64,000 nucleotides of DNA, taken from Erythrobacter sp. (lineage in GTDB: Bacteria; Pseudomonadota; Alphaproteobacteria; Sphingomonadales; Sphingomonadaceae). Below, one piece after another: positions 17,224 to 26,590 of the stretch. The notes beneath the pieces are model-generated. The model was not told the DNA's origin. It ran no database searches and was given only the letters and a program-made list of their open reading frames with translations. How positions within the stretch are numbered: the stretch's first letter is position 1; each line of letters opens with the position of its first letter. The translations under genes were made by a program, and so were the position numbers. The DNA is taken from contig JAHEAV010000006.1 in assembly GCA_024642565.1 (NCBI GenBank), positions 56,693-120,692 of the forward strand, read 5' to 3'.

Positions 17224-18081
17224 TCAGCCGAGCCATTCCAGTGCGGTGGCCGCCACTTCGGCTGGCGCCTCGACTTGCGGATAATGCCCAATGCGCGGCA
17301 GCAGCCTGTGCCGCGCATTGGGCAGAAACTCGGTCCATCGGCGGTAAGCATGTTCGCCTGAAACCGGGTCGAGCGCCCCGTTGATCAGACCGATGCGGTT
17401 TTGGGCCTGTTCAAGCACACCGACCCATCGCGCCTCGTTCATCCGGCGGTCTTTGATGTAATGCAGCAACTTGTGGAAGATCCGGTTGCCATCCTTTGCA
17501 GCGATCAGTGACCAGAATACGTCCAGTTCTTGCTCGCTCGGCTGCGTGTCCGGCCCAAAAATAGCGGCGAAACTCTTGCCGAGTCCCTTGCGGCTAATCA
17601 TCCAGCTGACCAGAAAGCCCAAGGGAGAAACGCCCAGCTTCTGGATTGGCCGCGCCCGGTGGAGATCGGGAAAAATACCCCCGTTCAGGAACACCATCTT
17701 GCCGAGGCCCGCCGCGCCGGTACCTTCGTGCTGGCGGGCGAGCAGTTCCTGACCGACCGAGACGCCGTAATCATGCACCAGGGCATCAAATTCGGTAATT
17801 CCAAGGTGATCGAGCAAGGCCAGTTGCATATCGACCTGGCGGTCGATTGAGTATCCGGACCGGGGTTTGTCCGACAGGCCAAAACCGATCATGTCGGCTG
17901 CAACCAGGCGATGCTGCGCGGCCATCTGATGCCAGATCGGCGTCCAGTCCCACGCCGCTGTGGGGAAACCGTGCACCATCAACAGCGGTTTGCCCGATCC
18001 GGCAGTCCAATAGGCAATCCTTATGCCGTCAAACTGGAAATGGTTCGCCTGTCTGGTCCATTCCTGAATAGAGATTGCCAT
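17224..18081 (-). CDS. Alpha/beta hydrolase, Asp-nucleophile type (epoxide hydrolase/dehalogenase-like)
   Basis: A 285-residue hydrolase. The oxyanion region is LLMVHGFPTAAWDW. The nucleophile elbow reads VHDYGVSVG, with Asp in place of Ser, as in haloalkane dehalogenases and epoxide hydrolases. The C-terminal His is in LPRIGHYPQVEAP. A cap domain lies between about 140 and 220. Substrate cannot be told: the aromatic halide-binding Trp following the nucleophile in dehalogenases is not obvious, since Tyr follows instead. The start at 18081 has AGAAGGG upstream. It converges on the DPP IV gene and diverges from asd. Confidence 0.82.
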   Translation of the reverse strand: MAISIQEWTRQANHFQFDGIRIAYWTAGSGKPLLMVHGFPTAAWDWTPIWHQMAAQHRLVAADMIGFGLSDKPRSGYSIDRQVDMQLALLDHLGITEFDALVHDYGVSVGQELLARQHEGTGAAGLGKMVFLNGGIFPDLHRARPIQKLGVSPLGFLVSWMISRKGLGKSFAAIFGPDTQPSEQELDVFWSLIAAKDGNRIFHKLLHYIKDRRMNEARWVGVLEQAQNRIGLINGALDPVSGEHAYRRWTEFLPNARHRLLPRIGHYPQVEAPAEVAATALEWLG

Positions 18082-18183
18082 CGAATACCCTTCTGCATTC
18101 GTATTGCTTGCTTTCGCAGGCTTCAATTAATGCTAGAGGGCGTCCACATTCTTGCAAGCTGTAATCAATTCAGGAGATACAAG

Positions 18184-19209
18184 TTGGGTTATCGCGTTGT
18201 CGTCGCCGGGGCGACCGGAAATGTCGGTCGTGAAATCATGGCGGTATTGGCTGAGCGGGAATTTCCGATCGAGGAAATCGCCGCGGTGGCCAGTTCACGT
18301 TCGCACGGCATAGAGGTCGAATTCGGTGACACTGGCAAGATGCTGAAATGCAAGAATATCGAACATTTTGACTGGGCCGGTTGGGATATTGCGCTGTTTG
18401 CGGCGGGTTCTGATGCGACCCGGATATATGCGCCCAAGGCCGCTGCTGCGGGCTGTGTGGTGATCGACAATTCCTCGCTCTATCGCATGGACCCAGATGT
18501 TCCGCTGATCGTGCCAGAGGTAAATCCGGACGCAATCGACGGTTATACGAAGCGCAATATCATCGCCAATCCCAATTGTTCGACCGCGCAACTGGTGGTC
18601 GCCCTTAAACCGCTACACGACGCAGCAACGATCAAGCGTGTGGTGGTGAGCACCTATCAATCCGTATCCGGTGCGGGCAAAGCCGGCATGGACGAATTGT
18701 TCGAACAGAGCCGGGCCATCTTTGTCGGCGACAAGCCTGAACCAAACAAGTTCACCAAACAGATCGCCTTTAACGTGATCCCGCATATCGATGTTTTCCT
18801 GGACGATGGATCGACCAAGGAAGAATGGAAGATGGTGGTGGAAACCAAGAAAATCCTCGATCCGAAGATCAAGCTGAGCGCAACCTGCGTTCGGGTGCCT
18901 GTGTTCGTGGGCCACTCCGAATCGGTCAACATCGAATTTGAACGCGAACTTTCGGCGGAACAGGCGCAGGATATCCTGCGCGAAGCCCCGGGCATCATGC
19001 TGGTCGACAAGCGCGAAGACGGTGGATACGTCACCCCGGTGGAATGCGCCGGTGACAGTGCAACCTATGTCAGCCGCGTGCGCGAAGACCCGACCGTGGA
19101 AAATGGTCTCGTGCTCTGGTGCGTATCGGATAATCTGCGCAAGGGCGCGGCGCTGAATGCGGTGCAGATCGCCGAATTGCTGGGCCGCAGGCATCTGAAG
19201 AAGGGATAA
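18184..19209 (+). CDS. asd: Aspartate-semialdehyde dehydrogenase
   Basis: A 341-residue enzyme that reduces aspartyl-4-phosphate to the semialdehyde, on the path to lysine/diaminopimelate, threonine and methionine. The NADP-binding start is VVVAGATGNVGREI. The catalytic Cys is in NIIANPNCSTAQLV, and the active-site region includes STYQSVSGAGKAGMDEL and CVRVPVFVGHSE. Translation starts at TTG 18184: AGGAGA lies about seven bases upstream and homologues start at the same place. The frame is open upstream but without coding character. Confidence 0.96.
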   Translation: MGYRVVVAGATGNVGREIMAVLAEREFPIEEIAAVASSRSHGIEVEFGDTGKMLKCKNIEHFDWAGWDIALFAAGSDATRIYAPKAAAAGCVVIDNSSLYRMDPDVPLIVPEVNPDAIDGYTKRNIIANPNCSTAQLVVALKPLHDAATIKRVVVSTYQSVSGAGKAGMDELFEQSRAIFVGDKPEPNKFTKQIAFNVIPHIDVFLDDGSTKEEWKMVVETKKILDPKIKLSATCVRVPVFVGHSESVNIEFERELSAEQAQDILREAPGIMLVDKREDGGYVTPVECAGDSATYVSRVREDPTVENGLVLWCVSDNLRKGAALNAVQIAELLGRRHLKKG

Positions 19210-19214
19210 TTCCG

Positions 19215-19790
19215 GTGCTGGCGCGAATGGCTCTGGGTCTTGGCGTTGCGGCACTTGCCGCTTGCGCGCCCGCCAGCGATGGCCGGAACGCTGCTAGCGG
19301 TGAACAGCCCGCCACGGGCACGCAATCCGCGGCTTCCACGCCGCCGGTGCTGTTTTCGGCGGACAAATTGCTGATAACCAGCCCCGAAGTGTCCACTCTG
19401 GCCTTCGGGACTTCACGCGAATTGGTCGAAAGGGAACTTTCCAAGGTTCTCGGTGCACCGGTTGGCCGGGATGCCAACGATGAATGCGGTGCCGGGCCGA
19501 TGGAGAGCAGTAATTACACGGGCGGACTGGTGCTGAATTTCCAGCAGAGCAAACTGGTCGGGTGGGAACTGCGGGGCGGTGATGCTTTGCGCTACCAGAC
19601 AGACAAGGCGCTGGCGCCGGGTGACAGCAAGGCTGATTTGCTGGGCAAATATGCGGTAACCGGAATTCCCGACAGCACTCTGGGCGATGAATTCACTTCG
19701 GCCGAGGGCGTGGGCGGCTTCCTAGAAGGGCAGGGTGCCCAAGCTCACATCGCCAGCCTCCATGCCGGAGTGAATTGCTTCTTTCGCTAG
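19215..19790 (+). CDS. Predicted lipoprotein of unknown function
   Basis: A 191-residue protein with a lipobox LAAC (Cys17) after a short hydrophobic leader, a low-complexity Ala/Ser/Thr/Gly linker (18-42), and a globular domain of about 145 residues with two further cysteines. A GTG start at 19215, five bases after asd and preceded by AAGGGA, is preferred over ATG 19227. The phrase VSTLAFGTSRELVERELSKV recalls small periplasmic domains of sphingomonads, but I do not recognise a characterised family. It is probably cotranscribed with asd. Confidence 0.75.
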   Translation: MLARMALGLGVAALAACAPASDGRNAASGEQPATGTQSAASTPPVLFSADKLLITSPEVSTLAFGTSRELVERELSKVLGAPVGRDANDECGAGPMESSNYTGGLVLNFQQSKLVGWELRGGDALRYQTDKALAPGDSKADLLGKYAVTGIPDSTLGDEFTSAEGVGGFLEGQGAQAHIASLHAGVNCFFR

Positions 19791-19809
19791 ACTCGGCGAT
19801 GGTTCCGGC

Positions 19810-20457
19810 ATGACCTTGACCGCTGACCTCTTTTTCTCGTTTCGATCCCCCTATTCCTATCTGGCCATCGGCCGGTACCGCGCGCTGGGCGATCTGTATG
19901 ATGTCGATATCCGGTTGCGCCCGGTGTATCCGCTGGCGATCCGCCAACCTGATTTTTTTGAACGCAATCACCCCAATTGGCTCGGCTATACCTTCCGCGA
20001 CATGATCCGGGTGGCGCAGTTCTATGACATTCCCTTTGCGGCGCCGCGACCCGATCCGATTGTGCAGGATATGGCAACGCGAAAGATTGCCGAGGATCAA
20101 CCGCATATCTTTCGTTTGACCCGGCTGGGGCAGGTGGCCGGACGGCGGGGCAAGGGACTGGCTTTTGCTGATGAGGCATCCCGGTTGATCTGGGGCGGAA
20201 CTGCGGGATGGAACGAAGGCGAACACCTGAAAGAGGCCGCCCAGCGCGCCGGTCTCGACTGGGATACAATCCTGACGGAGGCGGAGGCCGATCACGCGGC
20301 TCTGGATGCAGAGATCGCCGCCAACCAGCAGGTGCTGGAGGATGCCGGCCATTGGGGCGTGCCTACGCTGGTGTTCGAAGGCGAACCCTTCTTCGGGCAG
20401 GACCGGATCGACATGGTGTTGTGGCGGATGCAGCAAAAAGGACTGGCGGAACGATGA
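19810..20457 (+). CDS. DsbA-family / 2-hydroxychromene-2-carboxylate isomerase-like protein
   Basis: A 215-residue thioredoxin-fold protein of the kappa-GST/DsbA type. The N-terminal FFSFRSPYSYLA replaces the CxxC of DsbA with SPYS, as in 2-hydroxychromene-2-carboxylate isomerases. The C-terminal GVPTLVFEGEPFFGQDRIDMV is the usual cis-Pro loop and end of these proteins. Known members isomerise a ring-cleavage product in naphthalene degradation using glutathione, but no aromatic degradation genes lie here, so the substrate is open. It overlaps the following hydrolase gene by ATGA. Confidence 0.85.
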   Translation: MTLTADLFFSFRSPYSYLAIGRYRALGDLYDVDIRLRPVYPLAIRQPDFFERNHPNWLGYTFRDMIRVAQFYDIPFAAPRPDPIVQDMATRKIAEDQPHIFRLTRLGQVAGRRGKGLAFADEASRLIWGGTAGWNEGEHLKEAAQRAGLDWDTILTEAEADHAALDAEIAANQQVLEDAGHWGVPTLVFEGEPFFGQDRIDMVLWRMQQKGLAER

Positions 20458-21209
20458 GCGACCACCGAAGCATCCTTTTACCGTCCTTTGATGGCACCCG
20501 GCTTGCGGTGCACCGGATGGGGTCCGGCCGTCCGGTCCTGCTGCTTCACGGTCTTTTTTCCAACGCACAGATGAACTGGATCAAGTTCGGACATGCGCAA
20601 AAACTGGTCGATGCCGGGTTCGAGGCCATAATGCCCGATCTGCGCGCGCATGGTGACAGTGAGGCACCGCATGATCCCGCCGCCTATCCGCCGGATGTGC
20701 TGGCACGCGATGTCGCGGCGCTGGTTGGTGCGCTGGGATTGGAAGACTTCGATCTGGTCGGTTTTTCGCTTGGCAGCCGAACATCGGTCCGCGGCGTACT
20801 TGGCGGCTTGACGCCGCGCAAACTGGTGCTGGCGGGCATGGGGCTGGAAGGGCTGACCGGCTATGGCCCCCGTTCGGCCTTCTTCATCGATGCCATTGAC
20901 CGTTTCGACGATATCAAGCGGGACGATCCTGCGTTCATGGCCGTGAGTTTCATGAAGACCATGAAGGTTGACCGCGTGGCCGCACGGCTGCTGCTGCGAT
21001 CCGTAGCGAACACTTCGCGTGACCAACTGGCTGCGCTTACCATGCCGACAATGGTGCTCTGCGGGGCAGTTGACCTGGACAATGGCTCTGCTCCCGATCT
21101 TGCGGCAGTATTACCGGATGCAATTTATGCCGAGATTCCCGGCACGCATATGAGTTCGGTCACGGAAGGCGCGCTGGGCGATGCGCTTGTGCGTTTCCTC
21201 GCCGGTTGA
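20454..21209 (+). CDS. Alpha/beta hydrolase (Ser nucleophile)
   Basis: A 251-residue hydrolase with VLLLHGLFSN (oxyanion region), nucleophile elbow VGFSLGSRT, acid MVLCGAVDLDNG and His in IPGTHMSSV. Substrate unknown; esterase or thioesterase activity is likely. It starts inside the stop of the preceding isomerase-like gene, so the two are cotranslated and may act on one substrate series. Confidence 0.85.
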   Translation: MSDHRSILLPSFDGTRLAVHRMGSGRPVLLLHGLFSNAQMNWIKFGHAQKLVDAGFEAIMPDLRAHGDSEAPHDPAAYPPDVLARDVAALVGALGLEDFDLVGFSLGSRTSVRGVLGGLTPRKLVLAGMGLEGLTGYGPRSAFFIDAIDRFDDIKRDDPAFMAVSFMKTMKVDRVAARLLLRSVANTSRDQLAALTMPTMVLCGAVDLDNGSAPDLAAVLPDAIYAEIPGTHMSSVTEGALGDALVRFLAG

Positions 21210-21275
21210 TTTGACCAGTCGGCCCGTACAGACTAGTCACAGTTGAAACAAAATCGCTTGAGGATAATTCACACC

Positions 21276-23105
21276 ATGAAATTTGCATCTGTTGCCCTGG
21301 CTGCGCTTGCCATGGGTCTTGCCAGCCCTGTTTTCGCGCAGGATGCTTCTGCAACGACCCCGGCACCAACGGCCCAGGATGCGGCCGACTTTGTCGCTGC
21401 GGCTGAAAAGGACATGTTTGATTATGTCGTTGATGCCAGCCGTATCCAATGGGTCAACGCGACCTACATCACCGACGATACCGATGCATTGGCCGCCCAG
21501 AGCGGGGCAATCGGAACTGAAAAATCGGTCAAATATGCACTGGAAGCGGCGAAGTTTGCCAATGTGGCGGGGCTGGATGCCGATGTCGCGCGCAAGCTTG
21601 ATATTTTGCGGAACGGTCTGGTTCTTCCCGCGCCCACCACGGCAGGTGCCGCCACAGAATTGAACGAAATCGCCACCCGTCTGAACTCTGCCTATGGCAA
21701 GGGCAAAGGCACGCTGAACGGCAAGGAAATCAACGGCTCCGACATCGAAGCGGAAATGGGCAATCTGGACCGCACTCCTGCGGAATTGTCCGAAATGTGG
21801 ACCAGCTGGCACGATAATGTCGGCGCACCGATGAAGGACGATTATGCGCGCTTGGTGACCATCGCCAATCAGGGCGCAGACGAACTGGGTTTTGCTGATA
21901 CCGGCGCAATGTGGCGTTCGGGTTATGACATGAGCCCCGAAGAATTCACCGCGATGACCGAACGGCTGTGGCAGGAAGTAAAACCGCTGTACCAGAGCCT
22001 GCACACCTATGTCCGGTGGAAGCTCAACGAAAAATATGGCGACGATGTGCAGCCCCGGACTGGCCCGATCCGTGCCGATCTTCTGGGCAATATGTGGGCG
22101 CAGGAATGGGGCAATATCTATCCGCTGGTCGCGCCGGCAGGTTCGGGCGATGTCGGCTATGATGTGACAGACCTGCTGGCAAAGAAGGGCAAAGGCCCGA
22201 TTGACATGGTGCGGATCGGGGAAGGGTTCTATTCCTCCCTCGGTTTCGAAAAATTGCCCGATACATTCTGGGCGCGCAGCCAGTTTACCAAGCCGGCCGA
22301 CCGCGAAGTAGTGTGCCACGCCAGCGCCTGGGATATCGACCAGAAGGACGATATCCGGATCAAGATGTGCATCAAGGTGAATGCGGACGATTTCGTCACC
22401 ATCCATCACGAACTGGGGCACAATTATTACCAGCGCGCCTATAATCAGCAGCCCTTCCTTTATCTGAACGGAGCGAATGACGGGTTCCATGAAGCCATTG
22501 GTGACTTCATCGCCCTGTCGATCACTCCGGAATATCTGGTTCAGATCGGGTTGCTCGATCGCAAGGATGTGCCCAGCGCGGATAAGGATACCGGCCTGCT
22601 GCTGCGCCAGGCGATGGACAAGGTCGCCTTCCTGCCCTTCGGCTTGCTGGTCGATAAATGGCGCTGGGGCGTTTTCGATGGATCAATTACACCAGCCACT
22701 TACAACACGGCGTGGGTCGATCTGAAGCGCCAGTATCAGGGGATCACCCCGCCGGTCGATCGCCCGGCCGACGCTTTCGATCCAGGGGCGAAATACCATA
22801 TTCCCGGCAACACGCCCTATGCGCGGTACTTCCTGGCGCGGATCCTGCAGTTCCAGTTCTACAAGGCCGCCTGCGATCAGGCCGGATGGAAGGGGCCGCT
22901 GCATCGCTGTTCTTTCTATGGCAACAAGGACGTGGGTGAAAAGCTGGGCGCCATGCTCGATATGGGGGCGTCCAAACCTTGGCCGGTAGCCTTGGAAGCC
23001 TTCACTGGCAGCCGCGAGATGAGCGGCAAGGCGATGGCCGAATATTTTGCTCCGCTCAAAAAATGGCTCGACAAGCAGAACAAGGGCAAGCCAACAGGGT
23101 GGTAA
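21276..23105 (+). CDS. M2-family peptidyl-dipeptidase (ACE-like), secreted
   Basis: A 609-residue protein with a clean signal peptide (MKFASVALAALAMGLASPVFA). The zinc site is HHELGH (His378-Glu379-His382), with the third ligand Glu in NDGFHEAIGD about 25 residues later, as in angiotensin-converting-enzyme homologues. Bacterial members remove C-terminal dipeptides in the periplasm. YHIPGNTPYARYFLARILQFQFY is the conserved C-terminal M2 segment. ATG 21276 has GAGGA upstream; an earlier TTG (21243) is rejected because it spoils the signal peptide. With the DPP IV-like gene this is the second secreted dipeptide-releasing enzyme in 10 kb. Confidence 0.93.
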   Translation: MKFASVALAALAMGLASPVFAQDASATTPAPTAQDAADFVAAAEKDMFDYVVDASRIQWVNATYITDDTDALAAQSGAIGTEKSVKYALEAAKFANVAGLDADVARKLDILRNGLVLPAPTTAGAATELNEIATRLNSAYGKGKGTLNGKEINGSDIEAEMGNLDRTPAELSEMWTSWHDNVGAPMKDDYARLVTIANQGADELGFADTGAMWRSGYDMSPEEFTAMTERLWQEVKPLYQSLHTYVRWKLNEKYGDDVQPRTGPIRADLLGNMWAQEWGNIYPLVAPAGSGDVGYDVTDLLAKKGKGPIDMVRIGEGFYSSLGFEKLPDTFWARSQFTKPADREVVCHASAWDIDQKDDIRIKMCIKVNADDFVTIHHELGHNYYQRAYNQQPFLYLNGANDGFHEAIGDFIALSITPEYLVQIGLLDRKDVPSADKDTGLLLRQAMDKVAFLPFGLLVDKWRWGVFDGSITPATYNTAWVDLKRQYQGITPPVDRPADAFDPGAKYHIPGNTPYARYFLARILQFQFYKAACDQAGWKGPLHRCSFYGNKDVGEKLGAMLDMGASKPWPVALEAFTGSREMSGKAMAEYFAPLKKWLDKQNKGKPTGW

Positions 23106-23554
23106 GGGCAACCTATCCTGTGGTGGGCTGGCGCGAAGTCGTCGGTCTGCCCGATCTTGGTATCGGTTATATCTCGGCGAAGATCGATACCGGGGCCCGG
23201 ACATCCTCGCTCCACGCGGTCGACATCGAATTGTTCGAACGCGCGGGCGAGGAATGGGCGCGCTTCTTTATTGATCTTGGTGCCGGCCACCGATCGCTTT
23301 CCTGCGAGGCACCGCGCGTGGAGCATCGCACAATCACCAGTTCCAACGGTCAGTCGGAAGAACGATTGATCATCAAAACCGATATTCGCCTTGGTTCCGA
23401 AACTTTTCGTGCCGAATTCAGTCTGGCAGACAGGTCGGATATGCTATTCCCGGTGCTCGTTGGACGCACCGCGCTCCGTAAGAGGTTCTTGGTCGATTCG
23501 GGCCGTTCCTATCTCCAGTCCACCGATGACGACCGCCAAAGGATGCTTCGATGA
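23099..23554 (+). CDS. RimB-like retropepsin-type aspartic protease (DUF785 / 'ATP-dependent zinc protease')
   Basis: About 151 residues. The motif [14 protein letters not shown] is the retropepsin-like Asp-Thr-Gly active site of this family, and [20 protein letters not shown] is its conserved C-terminal end. Members are encoded next to rimK; in Pseudomonas RimB is part of the RimABK system controlling glutamylation of S6. The start is uncertain: GTG 23099 (overlapping the M2 gene end) or GTG 23120. The stop overlaps the rimK start by ATGA, so the two proteins are made together. Confidence 0.85.
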   Translation: MVRATYPVVGWREVVGLPDLGIGYISAKIDTGARTSSLHAVDIELFERAGEEWARFFIDLGAGHRSLSCEAPRVEHRTITSSNGQSEERLIIKTDIRLGSETFRAEFSLADRSDMLFPVLVGRTALRKRFLVDSGRSYLQSTDDDRQRMLR

Positions 23555-24456
23555 AAATTGCCATGCTGGCCCGCAATGCAAACCTGTATTCCCATAAACG
23601 CTTGAAAGAGGCGGCAGAAACGCGCGGGCATTCGCTCGATATTCTGAATACTACCCGCTGCACGGTGAACATCGCCAGTCATCGCCCGACTGTGGCCTAT
23701 AATGGTCAGACGTTGGAAAAATACGATGCCGTGATCCCGCGCATCGGCGCTTCGATCACCCATTATGGTCTGGCTGTGCTGCGTCAGTTCGAAATGGGCG
23801 GGGTGTGGCCACTCAATGAAAGTGTCGCCATCGGGCGCAGCCGCGACAAGTTGCGCAGTATGCAGATCCTGGCGAAGCACGGACTTGGCCTGCCGCTGAC
23901 GGCTTATGCCAACGATCCAAAACAGGCCGAGACCATTATCAAGGCGGTTAATGGTCCGCCGGTCGTGATCAAGCTGCTCGAAGGTACGCAAGGCATTGGC
24001 GTGGTGCTGGCCGAAACCCTGAAGGGCGCAGCGTCGATCATCGAAGCCTTTCGCGGCGCGAATGTGAACATTCTGGTGCAGGAATTCATCAAGGAAGCGG
24101 GCGGGGCGGATATTCGCTGCCTGGTGGTCGGCGGCAAGGTTGTGGCGGCGATGAAGCGGCAAGGTGCGGCGGGCGAGTTTCGTTCAAACCTCCACCGCGG
24201 CGGCGAAGCCCAGCTGATTAAAATCACGCCCGAAGAAAGGTCCACCGCCGTGCGCGCGGCCAAGCACATGGGCCTGAATGTTTGTGGTGTGGATTTGCTG
24301 CGCAGCAATCACGGCCCGGTCATCATGGAGGTAAACTCCTCCCCCGGATTGGAAGGCATCGAGAACGCTACTGGCAAAGACATTGCCGGGCAGATTATCG
24401 AATTTATCGAAAGTCATGCCGCGAAAGGCAATACGAAGACAAAGGGTGCCGGATAA
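23551..24456 (+). CDS. rimK: RimK-type ATP-grasp ligase (S6 glutamate ligase)
   Basis: A 301-residue ATP-grasp enzyme, the length of E. coli RimK. The N-terminal domain starts [20 protein letters not shown]. The ATP-grasp part has [39 protein letters not shown] and the metal-binding [15 protein letters not shown]. RimK adds glutamates to the C-terminus of ribosomal protein S6. rpsF lies about 3 kb downstream on the other strand. The C-terminal Lys/Thr-rich tail is short. It converges on the membrane protein gene with only 4 bp between stops. Confidence 0.93.
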   Translation: MKIAMLARNANLYSHKRLKEAAETRGHSLDILNTTRCTVNIASHRPTVAYNGQTLEKYDAVIPRIGASITHYGLAVLRQFEMGGVWPLNESVAIGRSRDKLRSMQILAKHGLGLPLTAYANDPKQAETIIKAVNGPPVVIKLLEGTQGIGVVLAETLKGAASIIEAFRGANVNILVQEFIKEAGGADIRCLVVGGKVVAAMKRQGAAGEFRSNLHRGGEAQLIKITPEERSTAVRAAKHMGLNVCGVDLLRSNHGPVIMEVNSSPGLEGIENATGKDIAGQIIEFIESHAAKGNTKTKGAG

Positions 24457-24460
24457 TCGG

Positions 24461-25093
24461 CTAATTTGTGACCCCGTAACCCGGTGGAAACACCACTGGC
24501 ACGACAAACCCTGCCAGCGTAGCCACGATCAGCAATCCCAAGGCCAGCCCGGCGCATGAAATTGCGATCAGCGCTGCATTTGCAGCCCCGGAATGGCCCC
24601 GGCGCGACAAGGCCCAGTGCAACGCACAAGCCGGATGGGTGAAGGCGGCCCACACGGCGAGCGTGTAATAGGGGGCAAAGAACCAAGGCAATCCGGGCAT
24701 GTGCAGGCCCGCAGCTGCGAAGAAGAAATTGGTATCCGTGCCCATAATGCGGCCAAACATGACCGCCGAAATATGGATCATCAGGAACAGGGCAATATAG
24801 AGCCCGCTGATCGCCTGCAGCCAGCCGACCAGTCCCGCACGATCACGCCATGTTGTGATCACCCGGTACACGCCGCTGGCAATCTGGCTGACAAGCGCGG
24901 CGATAAACACCGGCTCTACAAAGGCATTGCGATATATCAAACGCAAGCTTGCCATCAGTTCGACATGCTTGTTCACCCCGCCAAGGGCGACAAGATGATT
25001 GGTCAGGTGCAACAGCAGGAAGCTGAGGATCAGTGCCGCGCCGCCACGATGGATCTGGCGCCCATAACGCCAGAAATTATTCTCTTCTGTCAT
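24461..25093 (-). CDS. Five-helix membrane protein with spaced histidines, unknown function
   Basis: A 210-residue integral membrane protein with about five helices (roughly 18-38, 58-78, 87-113, 127-152, 168-200). Histidines occur in or at the ends of helices (RQIHRGGAA, LLLHLTNH, LMIHISAVMFGR, HPACALHWALS). The pattern recalls dihaem cytochrome b anchors of the succinate dehydrogenase/fumarate reductase fold, but no partner subunit is adjacent and the match is only by appearance. The next gene upstream on this strand is amn. A haem-binding role is a guess. Confidence 0.7.
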   Translation of the reverse strand: MTEENNFWRYGRQIHRGGAALILSFLLLHLTNHLVALGGVNKHVELMASLRLIYRNAFVEPVFIAALVSQIASGVYRVITTWRDRAGLVGWLQAISGLYIALFLMIHISAVMFGRIMGTDTNFFFAAAGLHMPGLPWFFAPYYTLAVWAAFTHPACALHWALSRRGHSGAANAALIAISCAGLALGLLIVATLAGFVVPVVFPPGYGVTN

Positions 25094-25110
25094 TATGTTG
25101 GTGGCCAGTC

Positions 25111-26550
25111 TTATCGGAAGGGCGGTTCGTTGAAGGCTCGCAGTTTGCGGCTATGGAGCCTTGGGCCTTCTTCGCGCAGCAACCGGCACGCGGTGACGCC
25201 GATCTTCAGGTGGGCGCCAATCGCTTCTTCGTAAAACTGGTTGGCCTGCCCCGGCAGCTTGATTTCGCCATGCAAGGGCTTGTCACTGACGCACAGAAGC
25301 GTGCCATAGGGAACCCGGAAGCGGTAACCCTGGGCGGCGATCGTGGCACTTTCCATATCAATCCCGACCGCACGGCTGAGGCTGAGGCGGCGCGCCGAAT
25401 GGGTATAGCGCAGTTCCCAATTTCGGTCGTCCGTTGTCACGACCGTACCTGTACGCATCCGTTTCTTGAGGTCGGCACCGTGGGTGCCGCTAACTTCCTG
25501 CGAAGCGCTGGCCAAGGCCTGCTGCACTTCGGCAATGGCGGGCAGCGGAATTTCGGGCGGTAACACATGGTCAAGCACGTGATCGTCCCGCAAATAAGCG
25601 TGGGCGAGCACATAATCGCCTATCTTCTGGCTCGGGCGCAATCCGCCGCAATGGCCGATCATCAGCCACGCTTCCGGCCGCAAAACGGCGAGGTGGTCGG
25701 TAATGGTTTTGGCATTGGACGGGCCGACACCGATATTGACCAATGTGATGCCGCCGCGCCCTTCGCCGATCAGGTGATAGGCAGGCATCTGGTGGCGCCG
25801 CCAGGCCGTGTCGGACAGATGTTCACGTGCGTTCTGGATCGGTTGATCGAGATAAAGCCCGCCCGCACCGGCCAGTGCGGTGTAGCCGTTCTTGCCCAAT
25901 TGCTCGCCCGCCCAGTCAACGAATTCATCGACATAGCGGTGATAATTGGTGAACAGGATGAAGCGCTGGAAATGCTGCGGGTCCGTGCCTGTATAATGGG
26001 CGAGACGCGCCAGGCTGAAATCGGTGCGCAGCCCATCGAACAGGGATAGCGGGATCGGCAGGCTGGGATCGTCGATCTCGATGCCGTCAGCCAGCTCGTC
26101 ACCAATATCGGCCAGTTCGGTGGCGGGGAAATGACGAGCGATATCCTGCGGGCTGATCCCGGCAAGTTCCGCGCCGGCGGCACCATCCAGCACATAGGGA
26201 AATGGAATTTCCTGCCGGGATGCGCGCACTTCCAGGCTCACGTCATAATCGCTGCCGATCAGCGCCAATTGTTCGGTCAGATAATCGGCAAACATGCGGG
26301 GCCGGGTAACGGTAGTGGCATAGGTGCCAGGGGCGTTGAGCCGGCCAAAGGCCCGACTGCGGTCATGCGGCTGTTCGCCTCCGGCAAAGCGCATGACCAG
26401 TTCGGGATAGGCATAACTGCCATCCTTGCGCCGCTCAGGCGGGGGCAGGGTGCCATCCCGTCCGAATGCCATAACGTCAGCGCGCAGCAGTTCCACTGCG
26501 GCTTTATAGAGCGCATCCAGCTCGTTGATAATAATGTCGAGTGATTCCAT
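25111..26550 (-). CDS. amn: AMP nucleosidase
   Basis: A 479-residue enzyme, the full length of E. coli Amn. It hydrolyses AMP to adenine and ribose 5-phosphate, controlling the adenylate pool. An N-terminal regulatory domain (1-180) precedes the nucleoside phosphorylase-like catalytic domain. The segment LFTNYHRYVDEFVDWA marks the join, and GIDMESATIAAQGYRFRVPYG and CVSDKPLHGEIKLPG form the active site. ATG at 26550 is the first available. Read away from the rplI terminator. Confidence 0.94.
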   Translation of the reverse strand: MESLDIIINELDALYKAAVELLRADVMAFGRDGTLPPPERRKDGSYAYPELVMRFAGGEQPHDRSRAFGRLNAPGTYATTVTRPRMFADYLTEQLALIGSDYDVSLEVRASRQEIPFPYVLDGAAGAELAGISPQDIARHFPATELADIGDELADGIEIDDPSLPIPLSLFDGLRTDFSLARLAHYTGTDPQHFQRFILFTNYHRYVDEFVDWAGEQLGKNGYTALAGAGGLYLDQPIQNAREHLSDTAWRRHQMPAYHLIGEGRGGITLVNIGVGPSNAKTITDHLAVLRPEAWLMIGHCGGLRPSQKIGDYVLAHAYLRDDHVLDHVLPPEIPLPAIAEVQQALASASQEVSGTHGADLKKRMRTGTVVTTDDRNWELRYTHSARRLSLSRAVGIDMESATIAAQGYRFRVPYGTLLCVSDKPLHGEIKLPGQANQFYEEAIGAHLKIGVTACRLLREEGPRLHSRKLRAFNEPPFR

Positions 26551-26590
26551 CGACGGCAGTTAGCGCGTGAATGAGGACATTACAAAGAAA

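Noticed and set aside
17911..18183. N-terminal extension of asd
   Set aside because: No homology; the TTG at 18184 has a well-placed AGGAGA and starts at the nucleotide-binding strand.
20208..20453. N-terminal extension of the alpha/beta hydrolase
   Set aside because: It overlaps the isomerase gene in another frame; ATG 20454 with ATGA overlap and a normal hydrolase start is better.
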